The notes: generated by a model from the letters alone, not told the origin. Positions 1 through 9,157 are shown, numbered from the stretch's first letter. The stretch is DNA of 64,000 nucleotides from JAJRVM01 sp041752115 (GCA_041752115.1 JBGSHS010000119.1:70307-134306); one strand, 5' to 3'. Made by a program: numbers and translations.

Positions 1-316
1 AAGTAATGTAGCGACCGCGAACAGCTTCAGCGCGTGGTACATTCTCATCATCTCGACCGAAGTATGTGTGGTTGTGCGAACCGTCAGCGCATATTCATAG
101 CACTTTCCGGATCGCTTTCAATATTCCCTACAGCTATTTGGACGGTTTGATCTGATGTCACCGGGGGGATGGCACTGTCACCTCGCCTCATCGAGGTGCA
201 AGTGATATTCGACATCCAAGAGCTGCGGCCGTCGCCAACGGGTGCTAGAATCAGCGTTGCTGCTCCTGTCAGCTCGGGTTTCGATTCGCGTCGCTTAATT
301 CTCCGGAGGTACCCAA
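1..316. other. Intergenic left edge, no gene seen
   Basis: I see no convincing coding region here; short open frames on both strands lack a ribosome site and a recognisable protein. The last bases (305-310, GGAGGT) are the ribosome binding site of the gene starting at 317. Any gene to the left ends before the window. Confidence 0.5.
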
Positions 317-1855
317 ATGGACCGTCGCCAGTTTCTCCAGTCAACGGCCGCATTGGCAGGAGCGTCGCTGGCCCCCGGCGCCACGCTCAGGCATGGTGAT
401 GCTTCCGCATCCGAGACATCACAGCAATCCAAGTCATACGACTATCGGATTGCCTTCGGCGCTTGGATTAACGACATGCGGAGCGATCCGACGCCGCTGA
501 CCAACTGGCCCGCTCCTCAGTTCGATGAGTGTACTGTCGACAGCACAATCGCCGTAATGGACCTGATGCGAGAGACCGGTTGCCAATGGCTCGATGCCTT
601 CGGCCTCTGGGCGACACGAGCCTACCCGTTGGACATTGTAAGTGCCTTCGAGGACGAACAACGCAAACCACGGCTCCAGAAACTGTTTCGTGCCGCGGAG
701 CAGCGCGACATCAAGCTGGTGCTGCCGCTGGGGCTGATGACTTGGGGCTATGACGAAATCATCGAGAAGGATCCCGAGGTGCGCCGGCAGGACGGAGTGC
801 CAAACCCACACAAGTCGGCGATGTGCGGCAGTCAGGAGAAATCGTGGCACTACATCGAGAAGCTGATCGACACCGGCATGCAGCAGTATCCGTTTGCGGG
901 TGTTCACATCGAGTCAGCGGATCTCGGCTGGTGCTCCTGTCCCCAATGCGCGGGGAAAGACGGCGTCGTCGGATACAACTGCCGCGTCAACATGCGGGCC
1001 GCGGACTATATCAAAGCCAAGTATCCCGGCACGATCACCTACTCAATACCCATTAATTGGCTCTCAGGAGCCATGCCGGAGTCGGGAGTGATTAATCAGT
1101 TCTCCGACGAGGAGATGGGACACGTGATCGAGCTGAGCAAACACATCGACATCTTCATGGACCAGGGGCACAGCTGGCGATTTGTGCCTGACAACAGGAT
1201 TAACGAGCTCAAGTGTGCCTATGGCACTTCGGGCGGACGTTGGCTCTATCATTCCGCGCGCTATGACCGGCTGGCTTTCTTTGTGCCGAGCCCCAAACAG
1301 ACCGTGGAGAACCTGAGAGCTCACCACGATCTGGGGGCCCGGGCGTGCCTCTTTTATCAGGGCCCCCTCGTGAATCCGGGCGTGGAGATTGACAAAATGG
1401 CCGGCTTCATGGCCCTGGCCAATGTCGAGCGCGGCTGGGAAGAGATTCTCGACGAGATTATTCAGACGAAGTACCGACCCAGGAAGCCCGAGTCGGCTCA
1501 GCGGCTGCGCGATCTGCTGGCCGCCGTCGAAGACGGATACTACTGGCAGTGGATCGATGCAGACCAACGGTTCTTTGAAATCTGGAAGATCCCGCCGCGA
1601 TGCGAATGGAAGCTGAACGACGCATTGTTCGGCACCTCGCCCGACCCAGCCATGTACCTGCTGGAACCGTATCTCACCAAAGAAGGACGCGTTGCCTACA
1701 AGTCAGCACTCACGTCCGCACTCGCTGCGCTCGACGAAATCCGCGGCGACTTCGATGACGAGGGGCGCATCGAGCGGATGCGCCGCTGCCTGATCGTCAG
1801 CTGTCACATCCTCAACTCCGTCATCGCCGCCAAAGGCGAACCTGGCTGGGGGTAA
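317..1855 (+). CDS. Tat-exported TIM-barrel glycosidase-like protein, function unknown
   Basis: A 512-residue protein. It begins with a twin-arginine-like signal (DRRQFLQ, residues 2-8) followed by an Ala-rich hydrophobic stretch, so export by the Tat pathway is likely. The start is well fixed by GGAGGT six bases upstream. The body looks like a barrel-type glycoside hydrolase: repeated strand-helix pattern, and a motif HIES (Glu199) followed at once by a cysteine cluster (Cys206, Cys208, Cys211; CSCPQC) that could bind a metal. The same order, Glu then CPxC, occurs in the GH20-like protein at 19800-22661, so a sugar-active role is plausible, but I cannot name a substrate. The next gene follows after 89 bases on the same strand and may be co-transcribed. 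Confidence 0.75.
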   Translation: MDRRQFLQSTAALAGASLAPGATLRHGDASASETSQQSKSYDYRIAFGAWINDMRSDPTPLTNWPAPQFDECTVDSTIAVMDLMRETGCQWLDAFGLWATRAYPLDIVSAFEDEQRKPRLQKLFRAAEQRDIKLVLPLGLMTWGYDEIIEKDPEVRRQDGVPNPHKSAMCGSQEKSWHYIEKLIDTGMQQYPFAGVHIESADLGWCSCPQCAGKDGVVGYNCRVNMRAADYIKAKYPGTITYSIPINWLSGAMPESGVINQFSDEEMGHVIELSKHIDIFMDQGHSWRFVPDNRINELKCAYGTSGGRWLYHSARYDRLAFFVPSPKQTVENLRAHHDLGARACLFYQGPLVNPGVEIDKMAGFMALANVERGWEEILDEIIQTKYRPRKPESAQRLRDLLAAVEDGYYWQWIDADQRFFEIWKIPPRCEWKLNDALFGTSPDPAMYLLEPYLTKEGRVAYKSALTSALAALDEIRGDFDDEGRIERMRRCLIVSCHILNSVIAAKGEPGWG

Positions 1856-1944
1856 TCAGTCGCCAGCGCGGGACATGGCAGAACGTTTGTCCCCTGTTGA
1901 CGCGACCTCGATGACGCGGGAAGACTGAAGAAGGATACTCGAAA

Positions 1945-3303
1945 ATGAACCTGGCAATGCGAAACTGGTCCGTACTGTTGGTCATGTGCGTTGGCAATGC
2001 CGTCACTGTGGTGGGGCAGGCCGAAGACACGAAAAATCCCAGCGTCGCCAATATTCAGCGCACCATGTCCCGCATTGCGGCGTCAACGCCCCAGCACCCG
2101 GCCACCGTGCGGTGGCAGTTCTATGGCCAATCGATTACCGCGCAGGCCTGGACGAAGCTGGTAGAAGAAGATCTCGTGCGTCGATTCCCCACCGTCAACT
2201 TCATCTTTCAGAACCCAGCCATCGGAGGATTCACGTCGCCCGCTCTGATCCGAACGGCCGAGCACGATCTCTATCCCTGGTACCCCGACCTGCTGGTCTT
2301 TCACGTCTACGGTCCCGTTGACAAGTATGAGGAGATCATCCGCGATGTGCGCGCTCGAACGACCGCTGAGATCGTACTCTGGACCAGCCACCTCAGTGCA
2401 CACGAAACGCTCGACAAAGACCCGGACGCCGATTCGCGTATCGTCGCGATCCGGGAAATTGCCAGAAAATACGAGTGCACCCTGATCGACGTCCGCAAGA
2501 AGTGGATGGAGGTTCTCCAACAGCGACACCTCGAACCGTCGGCATTACTCTCGGACAGCGTCCATCTCAACGAGGAGGGCGTCCAATTGCTGGCTTCGCT
2601 GGTCGCACCAGAACTGGTCTGTGTACCATCCCTGACAACGACACCGCAGGCGGGAGAAGTCCTGGAGTTTTCGCTCAGCTCGCCTGCTGTCAGTCGCGAC
2701 GAGGCAGGCAATCTCACGCTGGCCTTTACGGGCAACCGCGTCGTTGCCGTTTCCGACGGCGGAGGGAGCGGCACAGCGGACGTGCTGCTCGACGGTCAGT
2801 CGATGTCGGAACGCCGCGAACTCTGGGCTGCCACGCGTCCGAGCCCAGCGCCGCAAATGTGGATGCCCGCTGTCAAACAAGTGTCGTTTGAACAGACACC
2901 GGTGTGCGAAAAGTGGACCCTGACCTGCCTGAAGGACTCCACTCCAGATGCTCAGCGAGTGCACTTCAGAGTACAGGGGTCCGTCACTGGCGACGACGGC
3001 GAAGGCTACAGTGACCAACGGTTTGTCTCACGATCGGGACGAGTCGTTATCGAACCAGATGACTGGCACCTCGCCTGGTGCCTCGGCTATAAACAGCTCC
3101 AACTTCCCGCCAATTTCCCGATTACCTGGGAGACCTACCCGACTTTTGCCACGACATACTCCGCGCAGAAAGCAAACACCGAGACAGTTCTCGTCCAGAA
3201 TTGCAGCAATGAGCCGCATCAGCTCACCCTGCGCGGAGCCGCCGCTCAGCTCGCTCTGCGGGCCTTTCGTGTGTACCGGCCGTCACCCATCAATTCGCGC
3301 TGA
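1945..3303 (+). CDS. Secreted SGNH/GDSL-type hydrolase (esterase-like)
   Basis: A 452-residue protein with a Sec signal peptide (hydrophobic core residues about 8-24, cleavage probably after GQA). The SGNH fold is indicated by the block I motif FYGQSIT with the nucleophile candidate Ser63, and by block V DSVHLN with Asp204 and His207 as the rest of the triad. Block I reads GQS where the family normally has GDS, a variant found in some SGNH groups. These enzymes are esterases or lipases, often removing acetyl groups from polysaccharides. The C-terminal half (about 235-452) is beta-rich and may be an accessory or binding domain. AAGGA lies about nine bases before ATG. It sits just downstream of the Tat-exported barrel protein, which suggests shared sugar or ester processing. 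Confidence 0.82.
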   Translation: MNLAMRNWSVLLVMCVGNAVTVVGQAEDTKNPSVANIQRTMSRIAASTPQHPATVRWQFYGQSITAQAWTKLVEEDLVRRFPTVNFIFQNPAIGGFTSPALIRTAEHDLYPWYPDLLVFHVYGPVDKYEEIIRDVRARTTAEIVLWTSHLSAHETLDKDPDADSRIVAIREIARKYECTLIDVRKKWMEVLQQRHLEPSALLSDSVHLNEEGVQLLASLVAPELVCVPSLTTTPQAGEVLEFSLSSPAVSRDEAGNLTLAFTGNRVVAVSDGGGSGTADVLLDGQSMSERRELWAATRPSPAPQMWMPAVKQVSFEQTPVCEKWTLTCLKDSTPDAQRVHFRVQGSVTGDDGEGYSDQRFVSRSGRVVIEPDDWHLAWCLGYKQLQLPANFPITWETYPTFATTYSAQKANTETVLVQNCSNEPHQLTLRGAAAQLALRAFRVYRPSPINSR

Positions 3304-3926
3304 CGCACGCCGCCACTGGTGCATCGTAACAACTTGGTTTTCCGGTGCGCCGTCGCCGACACGACACTGGCCACGCACCGGTAGTTGTCGCGTTTGGCGA
3401 CCAGTGCGCTGCCAACGCTCTAACTGCAGGTCGAGTGTCAACAGACCTCTTGGTGCCAAATCATGCGTCCGCTGGCACAGCTCCGGCAAGGAAACGATGG
3501 CCAGCATCACACAGAGCATGGCCAACCCGAATTGTCTGCGGCAACAGAGCACCTGGGCAAACCGTCACATCTCACTTCCGACGTACTCCTCCGGCGGCAT
3601 ACGAGCATCGATGCTCGCGCTGTACGGAATCCGGACATTTACTGCCCGAGCCCCGTGCCAAGCAACGGGCTCACCTACCTCTGCAGACTTAGGAGCTCTA
3701 ACAAAACCGCTTGTTCAAGGCACTGCCAGCGCCACGAGGGCCGCCCGCCTCAGCCCCGCGCCGTGGGACGTCAGGAGGATGCGGTCCCACCGTCCCTGGT
3801 TCATTCCCCATGCGTTGGCATGCGGCTTGCACGTTCTGTCCGGAAGACTGCGGAAAGAGGCCGGTGTAGGCCCGAGTTCGCAACAAACAGACAGCAAGTT
3901 ACGATCCAATCACAGGAGCTTTGGAC
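3304..3926. other. Intergenic gap without a convincing gene
   Basis: About 620 bases between the SGNH hydrolase and the YciF-like gene. Open frames exist in several phases but none has a ribosome site plus family-like protein. One minus-strand frame (about 3283-3552) begins with a hydrophobic, signal-like segment (residues CVMLAIVSLPEL) and then turns into unrecognisable basic sequence; it could be a decayed secreted-protein start but is not called. Confidence 0.5.
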
Positions 3927-4439
3927 ATGGGTATTTTCACCAGTAAGCAGTTCAACAATCTGGAAGATCTGTTTTGGGACGAAGTGCGCGATCTATACGA
4001 TGCGGAGCATCGCATCGCCTCCGAACTGCCCAAGATGGCTGGTGCCGCCGAGGACCCGATGCTCAAACAGGCGTTTGAAGAACACCTGGGGCAGACCAAG
4101 AACCAGATCAAGCGTCTGGAACAGGTGTTCGAGCATCACGGGCGCAAGCCTGACCGGGTGACCTGCGAAGGCATTAAAGGACTGGCCAGCGAAGGGAGTG
4201 ACATCGTGAGCGCCCATGGCTCGCCACAGGTGAAGGATGCAGCCCTGATCGCCGCCGCGCAGCGCGTGGAGCATTACGAGATGGCCGGCTATGGTTCCGC
4301 ACGGACGTTTGCCCAGTATCTGGGCGACTCGTTCTCGGCTGACCTCCTGCAGCAAACGCTCGACGAGGAAGGAGCCACCGACCACAAGCTCACCGATATC
4401 GCGATGCGGCGAGTCAACACCCAAGCGCAACGCGCTTGA
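3927..4439 (+). CDS. Ferritin-like YciE/YciF (DUF892) stress protein
   Basis: 170 residues, the usual size for the family. It begins GIFTSKQFNNLEDLFWDEVRD, and the helices carry the Glu and His residues expected of a ferritin-like four-helix bundle (LYDAEHRI, FEEHLGQT, RVEHYEMAGY, LDEEGATDHKL), which would bind a di-iron centre. DUF892 proteins are linked to osmotic and oxidative stress, with poorly known chemistry. An in-frame TTG at 3921 is open, but AGGAG at 3914-3918 is correctly spaced for the ATG at 3927, so that start is chosen. A strong hairpin follows the stop, so the gene is probably transcribed alone. Confidence 0.9.
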   Translation: MGIFTSKQFNNLEDLFWDEVRDLYDAEHRIASELPKMAGAAEDPMLKQAFEEHLGQTKNQIKRLEQVFEHHGRKPDRVTCEGIKGLASEGSDIVSAHGSPQVKDAALIAAAQRVEHYEMAGYGSARTFAQYLGDSFSADLLQQTLDEEGATDHKLTDIAMRRVNTQAQRA

Positions 4440-4462
4440 GCCCACCTGAGTGAAAAGACCGT

Positions 4463-4497
4463 GCTTTCCCACCTGCGCTCATAGCAGGTGGGAAAGC
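4463..4497 (+). terminator. Strong hairpin, probable terminator of the YciF-like gene
   Basis: A perfect 14-base inverted repeat (4463-4476 and 4484-4497) with a seven-base loop lies 24 bases past the stop codon at 4439. No clear T-run follows, so it would be a non-canonical terminator or an mRNA-stabilising structure. Confidence 0.6.
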
Positions 4498-4537
4498 CGC
4501 GTGTGGCAATATCCAAATCGCGAGCGGCCGTTTGCCG

Positions 4538-4715
4538 CTAAGGGACGACTCAAGAATAACTTCGCCAAGTTCTAAAGTCGGTCGAATGGCTCGCAGGCAC
4601 TGGCTCCGCTCGCGGAGATCGCGTCTGCAAGATGGAAGGCTGCCACGCCGCTCGCTCAGGAGAGTGGCACCCGCCTCGTACGAATTGTCGAAGTTGTTCT
4701 TGAGTGATTCCTAAG
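4538..4715. mobile_element. 178-bp element with long imperfect terminal inverted repeats
   Basis: The two ends are inverted copies of one another: 4538-4572 and 4682-4715 share about three quarters of roughly 34 positions, including the core ACTCAAGAA and AACTTCG. The inside has no coding frame. This is the layout of a small non-autonomous element (MITE-like). Its right end overlaps the stop codon of the flavoprotein gene on the minus strand (TAG at 4713-4711), so the element appears to define the end of that protein. Confidence 0.55.
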
Positions 4716-5385
4716 TAGGGCCCCCAGCCTGACCTGTCACAGCCTCCCGCAGCTTCTCGGCCAACTCATCGGCTTTGCTGAGCAGCAGGGCATCCTGCTC
4801 CAGGGCATTGATGCCGACTGAAGTCACTGTTGCTTCTGGCCCGTAGAGCATTTTTATGCCACTTACCACACAGTCATCACCGTGCCCACAGCGCACGCAC
4901 GGAACATTGCCCTGAATCACCATCGTCCCCAGGTTGGTAATACCCTCCTCCATCATCCAGAAAGCAAGTTGTGACGTGGCAGTCTCGGCAGCCGGCGGCA
5001 GGCCAGGGACGCCGGGTGTACAAGCCGTGGTGATCACCGACACGCCAAACTTGTTGGCATTACCGCCTGCGCGATGACGATGACAGTACATACGTTCCAT
5101 GAACGCTTTCGTACGAGCGTCCAGGCTGCTGTAGGGGGTATATCCGCCAATGACGAAGGCCGTGGCCTCGCGAAACAGGGCGGCGAGCGACTGTCCGTCA
5201 TCCTTCACAACACAGTGATTCGTGTTGACACACCCCAGGCAAGCCCGGCAGGGCTCGACATCCAGGTCGCTCAGTTTCACAAACTGGCTGGTCAACCCGC
5301 TCTTCTCCAGAATCCGCTTGATTGCTCGATCCGTGTTGCTGTTTGGAATCGGGCTCCCGCTAATACCCAGTAACGTTGCGGCCAT
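4711..5385 (-). CDS. Iron-sulfur flavoprotein, NADPH-dependent FMN reductase family
   Basis: 224 residues. The N-terminus has the flavodoxin-like phosphate loop (GISGSPIPNSNTDR, residues 8-20) that holds FMN. It is followed by a compact cysteine motif, Cys46, Cys49, Cys52 and Cys58 (CRACLGC...C), as in iron-sulfur flavoproteins that carry a 4Fe-4S cluster. The likely role is cytoplasmic electron transfer or quinone/metal reduction. A second Cys cluster near residue 165 (CVRCGHGDDC) may also bind metal. An AGGG motif precedes ATG. The stop codon lies inside the right end of the inverted-repeat element 4538-4715, so the last residues (about GGPT) may not be ancestral. Confidence 0.85.
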   Translation of the reverse strand: MAATLLGISGSPIPNSNTDRAIKRILEKSGLTSQFVKLSDLDVEPCRACLGCVNTNHCVVKDDGQSLAALFREATAFVIGGYTPYSSLDARTKAFMERMYCHRHRAGGNANKFGVSVITTACTPGVPGLPPAAETATSQLAFWMMEEGITNLGTMVIQGNVPCVRCGHGDDCVVSGIKMLYGPEATVTSVGINALEQDALLLSKADELAEKLREAVTGQAGGPT

Positions 5386-5606
5386 ACCGGTATCCCTTGC
5401 TCCCTAGCTTGAAACGACATCTCCGCCAGATCGTATTGTAACGACGGACCATTCAGTACATAGGCGGGAGACGATCGGCCGCGAGTCGGCGTGTCGGGCA
5501 AAGCTGCCATCCACGCCGACAACTGACTTTCGCACCTCGCGTGGGAATCGCGACGGACCAACCCGCTATCGCAAGGTCCAGTTGTCTCGAGGTCGGACCG
5601 GGCGAA

Positions 5607-6137
5607 TCAGGAGCCGATTGGCAGTTCAAACCGAATCGAACCCTCGTCAGTTCCCGCTCCACCTCGCCGGAATCCATTCTTCTCCAGCACCCGGATCGAT
5701 GCGGTCAGATCGGGAAACGTGTCGGCCACGACCTTTCGTAGTACCGGATGCTGTCTGGCCCAGTCCAGAAAACCGCGCAGAGCCTCTGTGGCATAGCCGT
5801 GGCCATGGAACTGATCAAGCAGCGAGTAACCGATAATTATCTGACCAGCTTCGTCTGGCAGGCCGCAGCCACCAACCGCTCCGATCAGGGTCGTCCTTCC
5901 CGATGCATCCAGCAGCAAGATGTACCAGGCAGTCCATCCAACAGCCGCTGCATTGGCGGTTACTGCCGAAAGAAAGAACTGGCGGGCGTTTTCGTCATAG
6001 AGCGGAGTTGGCCAGTTGCCAGGAACGTCGGCCTGCAGCGCCTCAGCCAACTGCCCCAGGTCGCTCTCGGCCTGTAGCAGCTCCTTGGTCGCCGCAATCA
6101 GCTCCAACCGATCCAATCGGACCGCGAGTCGCGACAT
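5607..6137 (-). CDS. GNAT-family N-acetyltransferase (RimJ/RimL-like)
   Basis: 176 residues. The acetyl-CoA binding segment is visible as GYSLLDQFHGHGYATEAL, the beta4-alpha3 Q/RxxGxG/A region, followed by the typical end ASIRVLEKNGFRR. RimJ/RimL-like members acetylate protein N-termini or small amines; the substrate here is unknown. An upstream in-frame ATG at 6155 exists, but AAGGAGA at about 6142-6150 is correctly placed for the ATG at 6137. It lies 30 bases downstream of the SRPBCC gene on the same strand, so the two probably form one transcript. Confidence 0.85.
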   Translation of the reverse strand: MSRLAVRLDRLELIAATKELLQAESDLGQLAEALQADVPGNWPTPLYDENARQFFLSAVTANAAAVGWTAWYILLLDASGRTTLIGAVGGCGLPDEAGQIIIGYSLLDQFHGHGYATEALRGFLDWARQHPVLRKVVADTFPDLTASIRVLEKNGFRRGGAGTDEGSIRFELPIGS

Positions 6138-6167
6138 GAATCTTCTCCTTGCCATCCGGTCGCTTGA

Positions 6168-6653
6168 CTACGTCAGCCACTTCAGCATGGTGCCTGTCGT
6201 CAGATAGTGGTTGAGCAGCTGCTCCAACTCCAAGATCTGCTTCTGGTACGATTCGTCACTCACTCTTGCCACGGCCTGGTTCCCTTCCTCATCCAGACCG
6301 GAGAGCACCTGCTGCCACTCGGCCTCAGTCGTTCCGTCTCCATTATCGGTCAACGTGATGCGGTAGCGTATCACGCGCCGTCCATTGAACCGCATGAACT
6401 GGATCTCTTCGTTCGGCCGATAGACGCTGACCACCCAGACCTCCTCCCCATCGCCAGGAAACTCCGTGACGAAGATACAGTCGAGTTCGGCGACTCCTGA
6501 CCGAGAGTACAGCAGGCGGCAAGTCCACGGCTGTATCCACTCGTATTCCCGTGTAGGGCACAGAAGTGGGAACACCTTATCGGGCGTCGCCAGCAAATGC
6601 TGACGGCAGGTCCTGACGGCGCGCAGTCCCGCAAATCCACTGTTGCCATTCAT
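6168..6653 (-). CDS. SRPBCC (START-like) domain protein
   Basis: 161 residues from the ATG at 6653. The segment from RQHLLATPDKVFPLLCPTRE onward, with a conserved-looking PW, ITLTDNGDGTTEAEWQQVLSG and a long C-terminal helix, is typical of the SRPBCC superfamily of hydrophobic-ligand-binding cups (polyketide cyclase/START-like). No catalytic residues can be assigned. The frame stays open to a GTG at 6758, but the extra 35 residues are charged and unstructured, and GGAGG lies 11 bases before ATG 6653, so the shorter form is preferred. Likely co-transcribed with the GNAT gene. Confidence 0.7.
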   Translation of the reverse strand: MNGNSGFAGLRAVRTCRQHLLATPDKVFPLLCPTREYEWIQPWTCRLLYSRSGVAELDCIFVTEFPGDGEEVWVVSVYRPNEEIQFMRFNGRRVIRYRITLTDNGDGTTEAEWQQVLSGLDEEGNQAVARVSDESYQKQILELEQLLNHYLTTGTMLKWLT

Positions 6654-6943
6654 CGTGCGTGCAACCTCCGAACCATTCGAGTTTCGCTGCTTTGAAACAG
6701 ACACGGCATCGTGCTTGTCGACCGTTACGCGCTCGTCACTGTCACTTTTCCGCGGCACTCTGTCGCTGCCGCCACATCGGACACGCGTCTTCTGGCGCGC
6801 TGCACTGGCGAAGCTTGTGCCACCCTCAGACCAAGAGTCTACTCATTGTCCAACCGGCTGTCACGCCGCACGGCCACGACGAGGCCCCGCTGACCAAATG
6901 CCCTCGTAGAACGCTCGCGGCGGACGGCAAGACGTGACTCTCT

Positions 6944-6985
6944 CACTTGGTAATTGGACATTCCGTGTTCGATATTCTGCGGTTC
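6944..6985 (-). repeat. Half copy of the 158-bp dispersed element
   Basis: On the minus strand this matches the left end of the elements at 11549-11706 and 19436-19595 (core GCAGAATATCGAAC, then GGAATGTCCAATT, then CCAAGTG). Only the left half is present. The rest of the roughly 490-base gap 6654-7143 holds nothing I can recognise. Confidence 0.6.
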
Positions 6986-7143
6986 AGACGGCTCTGTGAT
7001 CGACTCCGCTTCCTGGCGAACGTAAGATAGTCGCTGGTCAATCCCTGTTGTCTTTCTTGTTAGGGCACTGTCCGATGGGCGCTGAGCAGTCTCCTGCGAT
7101 TGCGTTTGACGGCAGGATCGACCTGGCGAGCGCGTCCAGGGAG

Positions 7144-9045
7144 ATGAGGTGGCTCTCGACCGCGCTGCTTGTACTGCTTACCGGCCCCAAGCTCGCCGCG
7201 GAACCTCCTGATCAGGGCGGTGCGCCAATACACCGCAGTGCGGCAGTCGAGGCCCCACTCGCCCCGATCGTGGTGGCACCAGCAGGAAACAAACAACTCG
7301 CCGTGCTCGGCTCCACTGGACGCCGCCTGCTGCTGGTTGATCGCACAAGCGGTGGTCTGCTCCACACCATCGAGCTCCCGGCCGAAGCAAGTGGCATGAT
7401 CGTGCAGGACCGGACCGCTTTCGTCACAACGAGCGAACCCGCGGGACGTCTGCTCCAGATCGACCTGGACCGACACGTCGTCGAGCGGAATTGGCGCGTG
7501 GGACACATGCCCACGGCGCCGTTGTTGAGCCCCGATGGGAACCGAATCTACCTGGCAAATCGCTTCGAGAACCGAGTGCGATCGATCGACCTGACGACGG
7601 GAGCTGCATTGTTTGCTGAAGTGATCCGTGAGCCGGTAGCGATGGTGCTGAGCCCACACGGCAGGCACCTGTTCGTGGCCAATCATCTCCCACACGTGCG
7701 GCCGTTTCTCGATGACGAAAATCCGACGATGAGCGCCGAGGCCTCGGTGGTCGACGTCAAGACCATGCAGGTGATCCGCCACATTGAACTTCCCAATGGA
7801 AGTCAAAGCCTGCGAGGGGTCGCCATTTCACGCGATGGCGAGTATGTGGTCGTCACTCACGTCCTGAGCAACTTCGTCGTTCCGACGATGGAGATTGCCG
7901 GTGGAGCGATGAACCGTAACGCGATCTCTCTCCTACGCACTGGATCACTTGACCTGCTGGCAACCGTCGTGCTCGATGACCCCGATTGCGGAGCAGCCAA
8001 CCCATGGTCGGTCTGCTTTGCAGAAGATGGCCAGAGCCTGATCGTTACTCATGCCGGCGCGCACGAGCTCAGCGTCATCGACTGGACCGCACTACTCGAA
8101 CGTGCCACGTCACTCGGGAGGACCGCAGCCATGTTCGACGAGCGGTCACTGAACGCCATGTCGGGAATTCGGCAACGCATCAAATTGCCCTTGAGCGGCC
8201 CGCGGTCGGTGTGCGAAGTCGATGGCACGGCCTATGTGGCCGGCTTCTTCTCCGATAATTTCGTCGCAGTCGATCTGGGGCAGACGCCGCCTGCCGTTCG
8301 GGCGATCCAGCTTGACCTCCCCCGTGCGCCAACGCTCGCCCGCCTTGGTGAACAGTATTTCCATGACGCGACACTCTGCTTCCAGCACTGGCAGAGCTGT
8401 GCCAGTTGCCATCCGGATGGTCGTGCCGACGCGCTCTATTGGGATCTGCTCAACGACGGACTTGGCAACACCAAGAACACCAAGAGTCTGCTGATGGCCG
8501 CACTCACGCCGCCAGTGATGTCTCGCGGCGTACGGGCCGACGCCGGCATGGCGGTCGCCGCCGGAATTCGTCACATTCAGTTTTCCGAGCCCTCACCGCA
8601 ACAGACCGAGGCAATCGAACAATACCTGCGCGAGATGAAAGCTGTGCCGAGCCCGTATCTGAACGCTGGCGAGTTGGAATCGCCCAAGACCGAAGAGGAA
8701 TCGTGTGCCAAATGCCATGTTCCCGGCGTGCCACGGGGCGTGCTCACGCCATCCGCTCGGCGCGGCAAGGAACTGTTTGAGGGCCGGGCCGGTTGCTCGA
8801 CGTGCCATCCCCATCCCCATTTCACGTCCCAACAGACGATGGACGCCGGACTCGGGACCAGCGTGAAATACGACATCCCCAGCCTGATCGAAGCGTGGCG
8901 CACCGCTCCCTACCTGCATCACGGCGATGCTCTGTCGCTCGAAGAGACGCTCACCAACTACAATCACCTGCAGTTGCGCGGCAAGACCAGCGATCTAGCT
9001 CCATCGCAGCTCGCAGACCTGCTCGAATATGTGCGGTCACTCTGA
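7144..9045 (+). CDS. Secreted beta-propeller / tri-heme cytochrome (MauG/peroxidase-like)
   Basis: 633 residues from ATG 7144, which gives a clean signal peptide (RWLSTALLVLLTGPKLAA). The frame extends to a TTG at 7048, but those 32 residues precede the signal sequence and part of that DNA resembles non-coding DNA at 11478-11510. Residues about 40-400 form YVTN/NHL-type propeller repeats (VLGSTGRRLLLVDRTSG, LSPDGNRIYLANR, LSPHGRHLFVANH). The C-terminal third has three c-type heme motifs CxxCH, at about residues 419 (CASCH), 521 (CAKCH) and 551 (CSTCH), and the DIPSLIEAWRTAPYLHHG signature of di-heme peroxidase/MauG relatives. It probably acts in the periplasm as a redox protein; the electron donor is unknown. 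Confidence 0.83.
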   Translation: MRWLSTALLVLLTGPKLAAEPPDQGGAPIHRSAAVEAPLAPIVVAPAGNKQLAVLGSTGRRLLLVDRTSGGLLHTIELPAEASGMIVQDRTAFVTTSEPAGRLLQIDLDRHVVERNWRVGHMPTAPLLSPDGNRIYLANRFENRVRSIDLTTGAALFAEVIREPVAMVLSPHGRHLFVANHLPHVRPFLDDENPTMSAEASVVDVKTMQVIRHIELPNGSQSLRGVAISRDGEYVVVTHVLSNFVVPTMEIAGGAMNRNAISLLRTGSLDLLATVVLDDPDCGAANPWSVCFAEDGQSLIVTHAGAHELSVIDWTALLERATSLGRTAAMFDERSLNAMSGIRQRIKLPLSGPRSVCEVDGTAYVAGFFSDNFVAVDLGQTPPAVRAIQLDLPRAPTLARLGEQYFHDATLCFQHWQSCASCHPDGRADALYWDLLNDGLGNTKNTKSLLMAALTPPVMSRGVRADAGMAVAAGIRHIQFSEPSPQQTEAIEQYLREMKAVPSPYLNAGELESPKTEEESCAKCHVPGVPRGVLTPSARRGKELFEGRAGCSTCHPHPHFTSQQTMDAGLGTSVKYDIPSLIEAWRTAPYLHHGDALSLEETLTNYNHLQLRGKTSDLAPSQLADLLEYVRSL

Positions 9046-9088
9046 TGGGTTACGTCTTATGTCAGGTGCCAAATGACCGTGCGCAGAG

Positions 9089-9157
9089 GAAATGACGAAT
9101 GACGAAGTACCCAATGACGAATGGAATGGCGAAGTTCGAATGACGAATGCGGAACCG
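9089..9157. repeat. AATGACGAA-type short direct repeats
   Basis: Several copies of AATGACGAA with intervening GTACCCA and GGAATGGCGAAG lie in the gap between convergent genes. A matching stretch (CGAATGACGAAATACCCGAT) is at 60345-60375. It looks like a dispersed non-coding repeat. Confidence 0.5.

Noticed and set aside
2948..4161. Plus-strand frames of 332 and 232 codons around the SGNH/YciF gap
   Set aside because: They overlap the ends of two clear genes in another phase and read as Ser/Arg/Pro-rich non-protein sequence.
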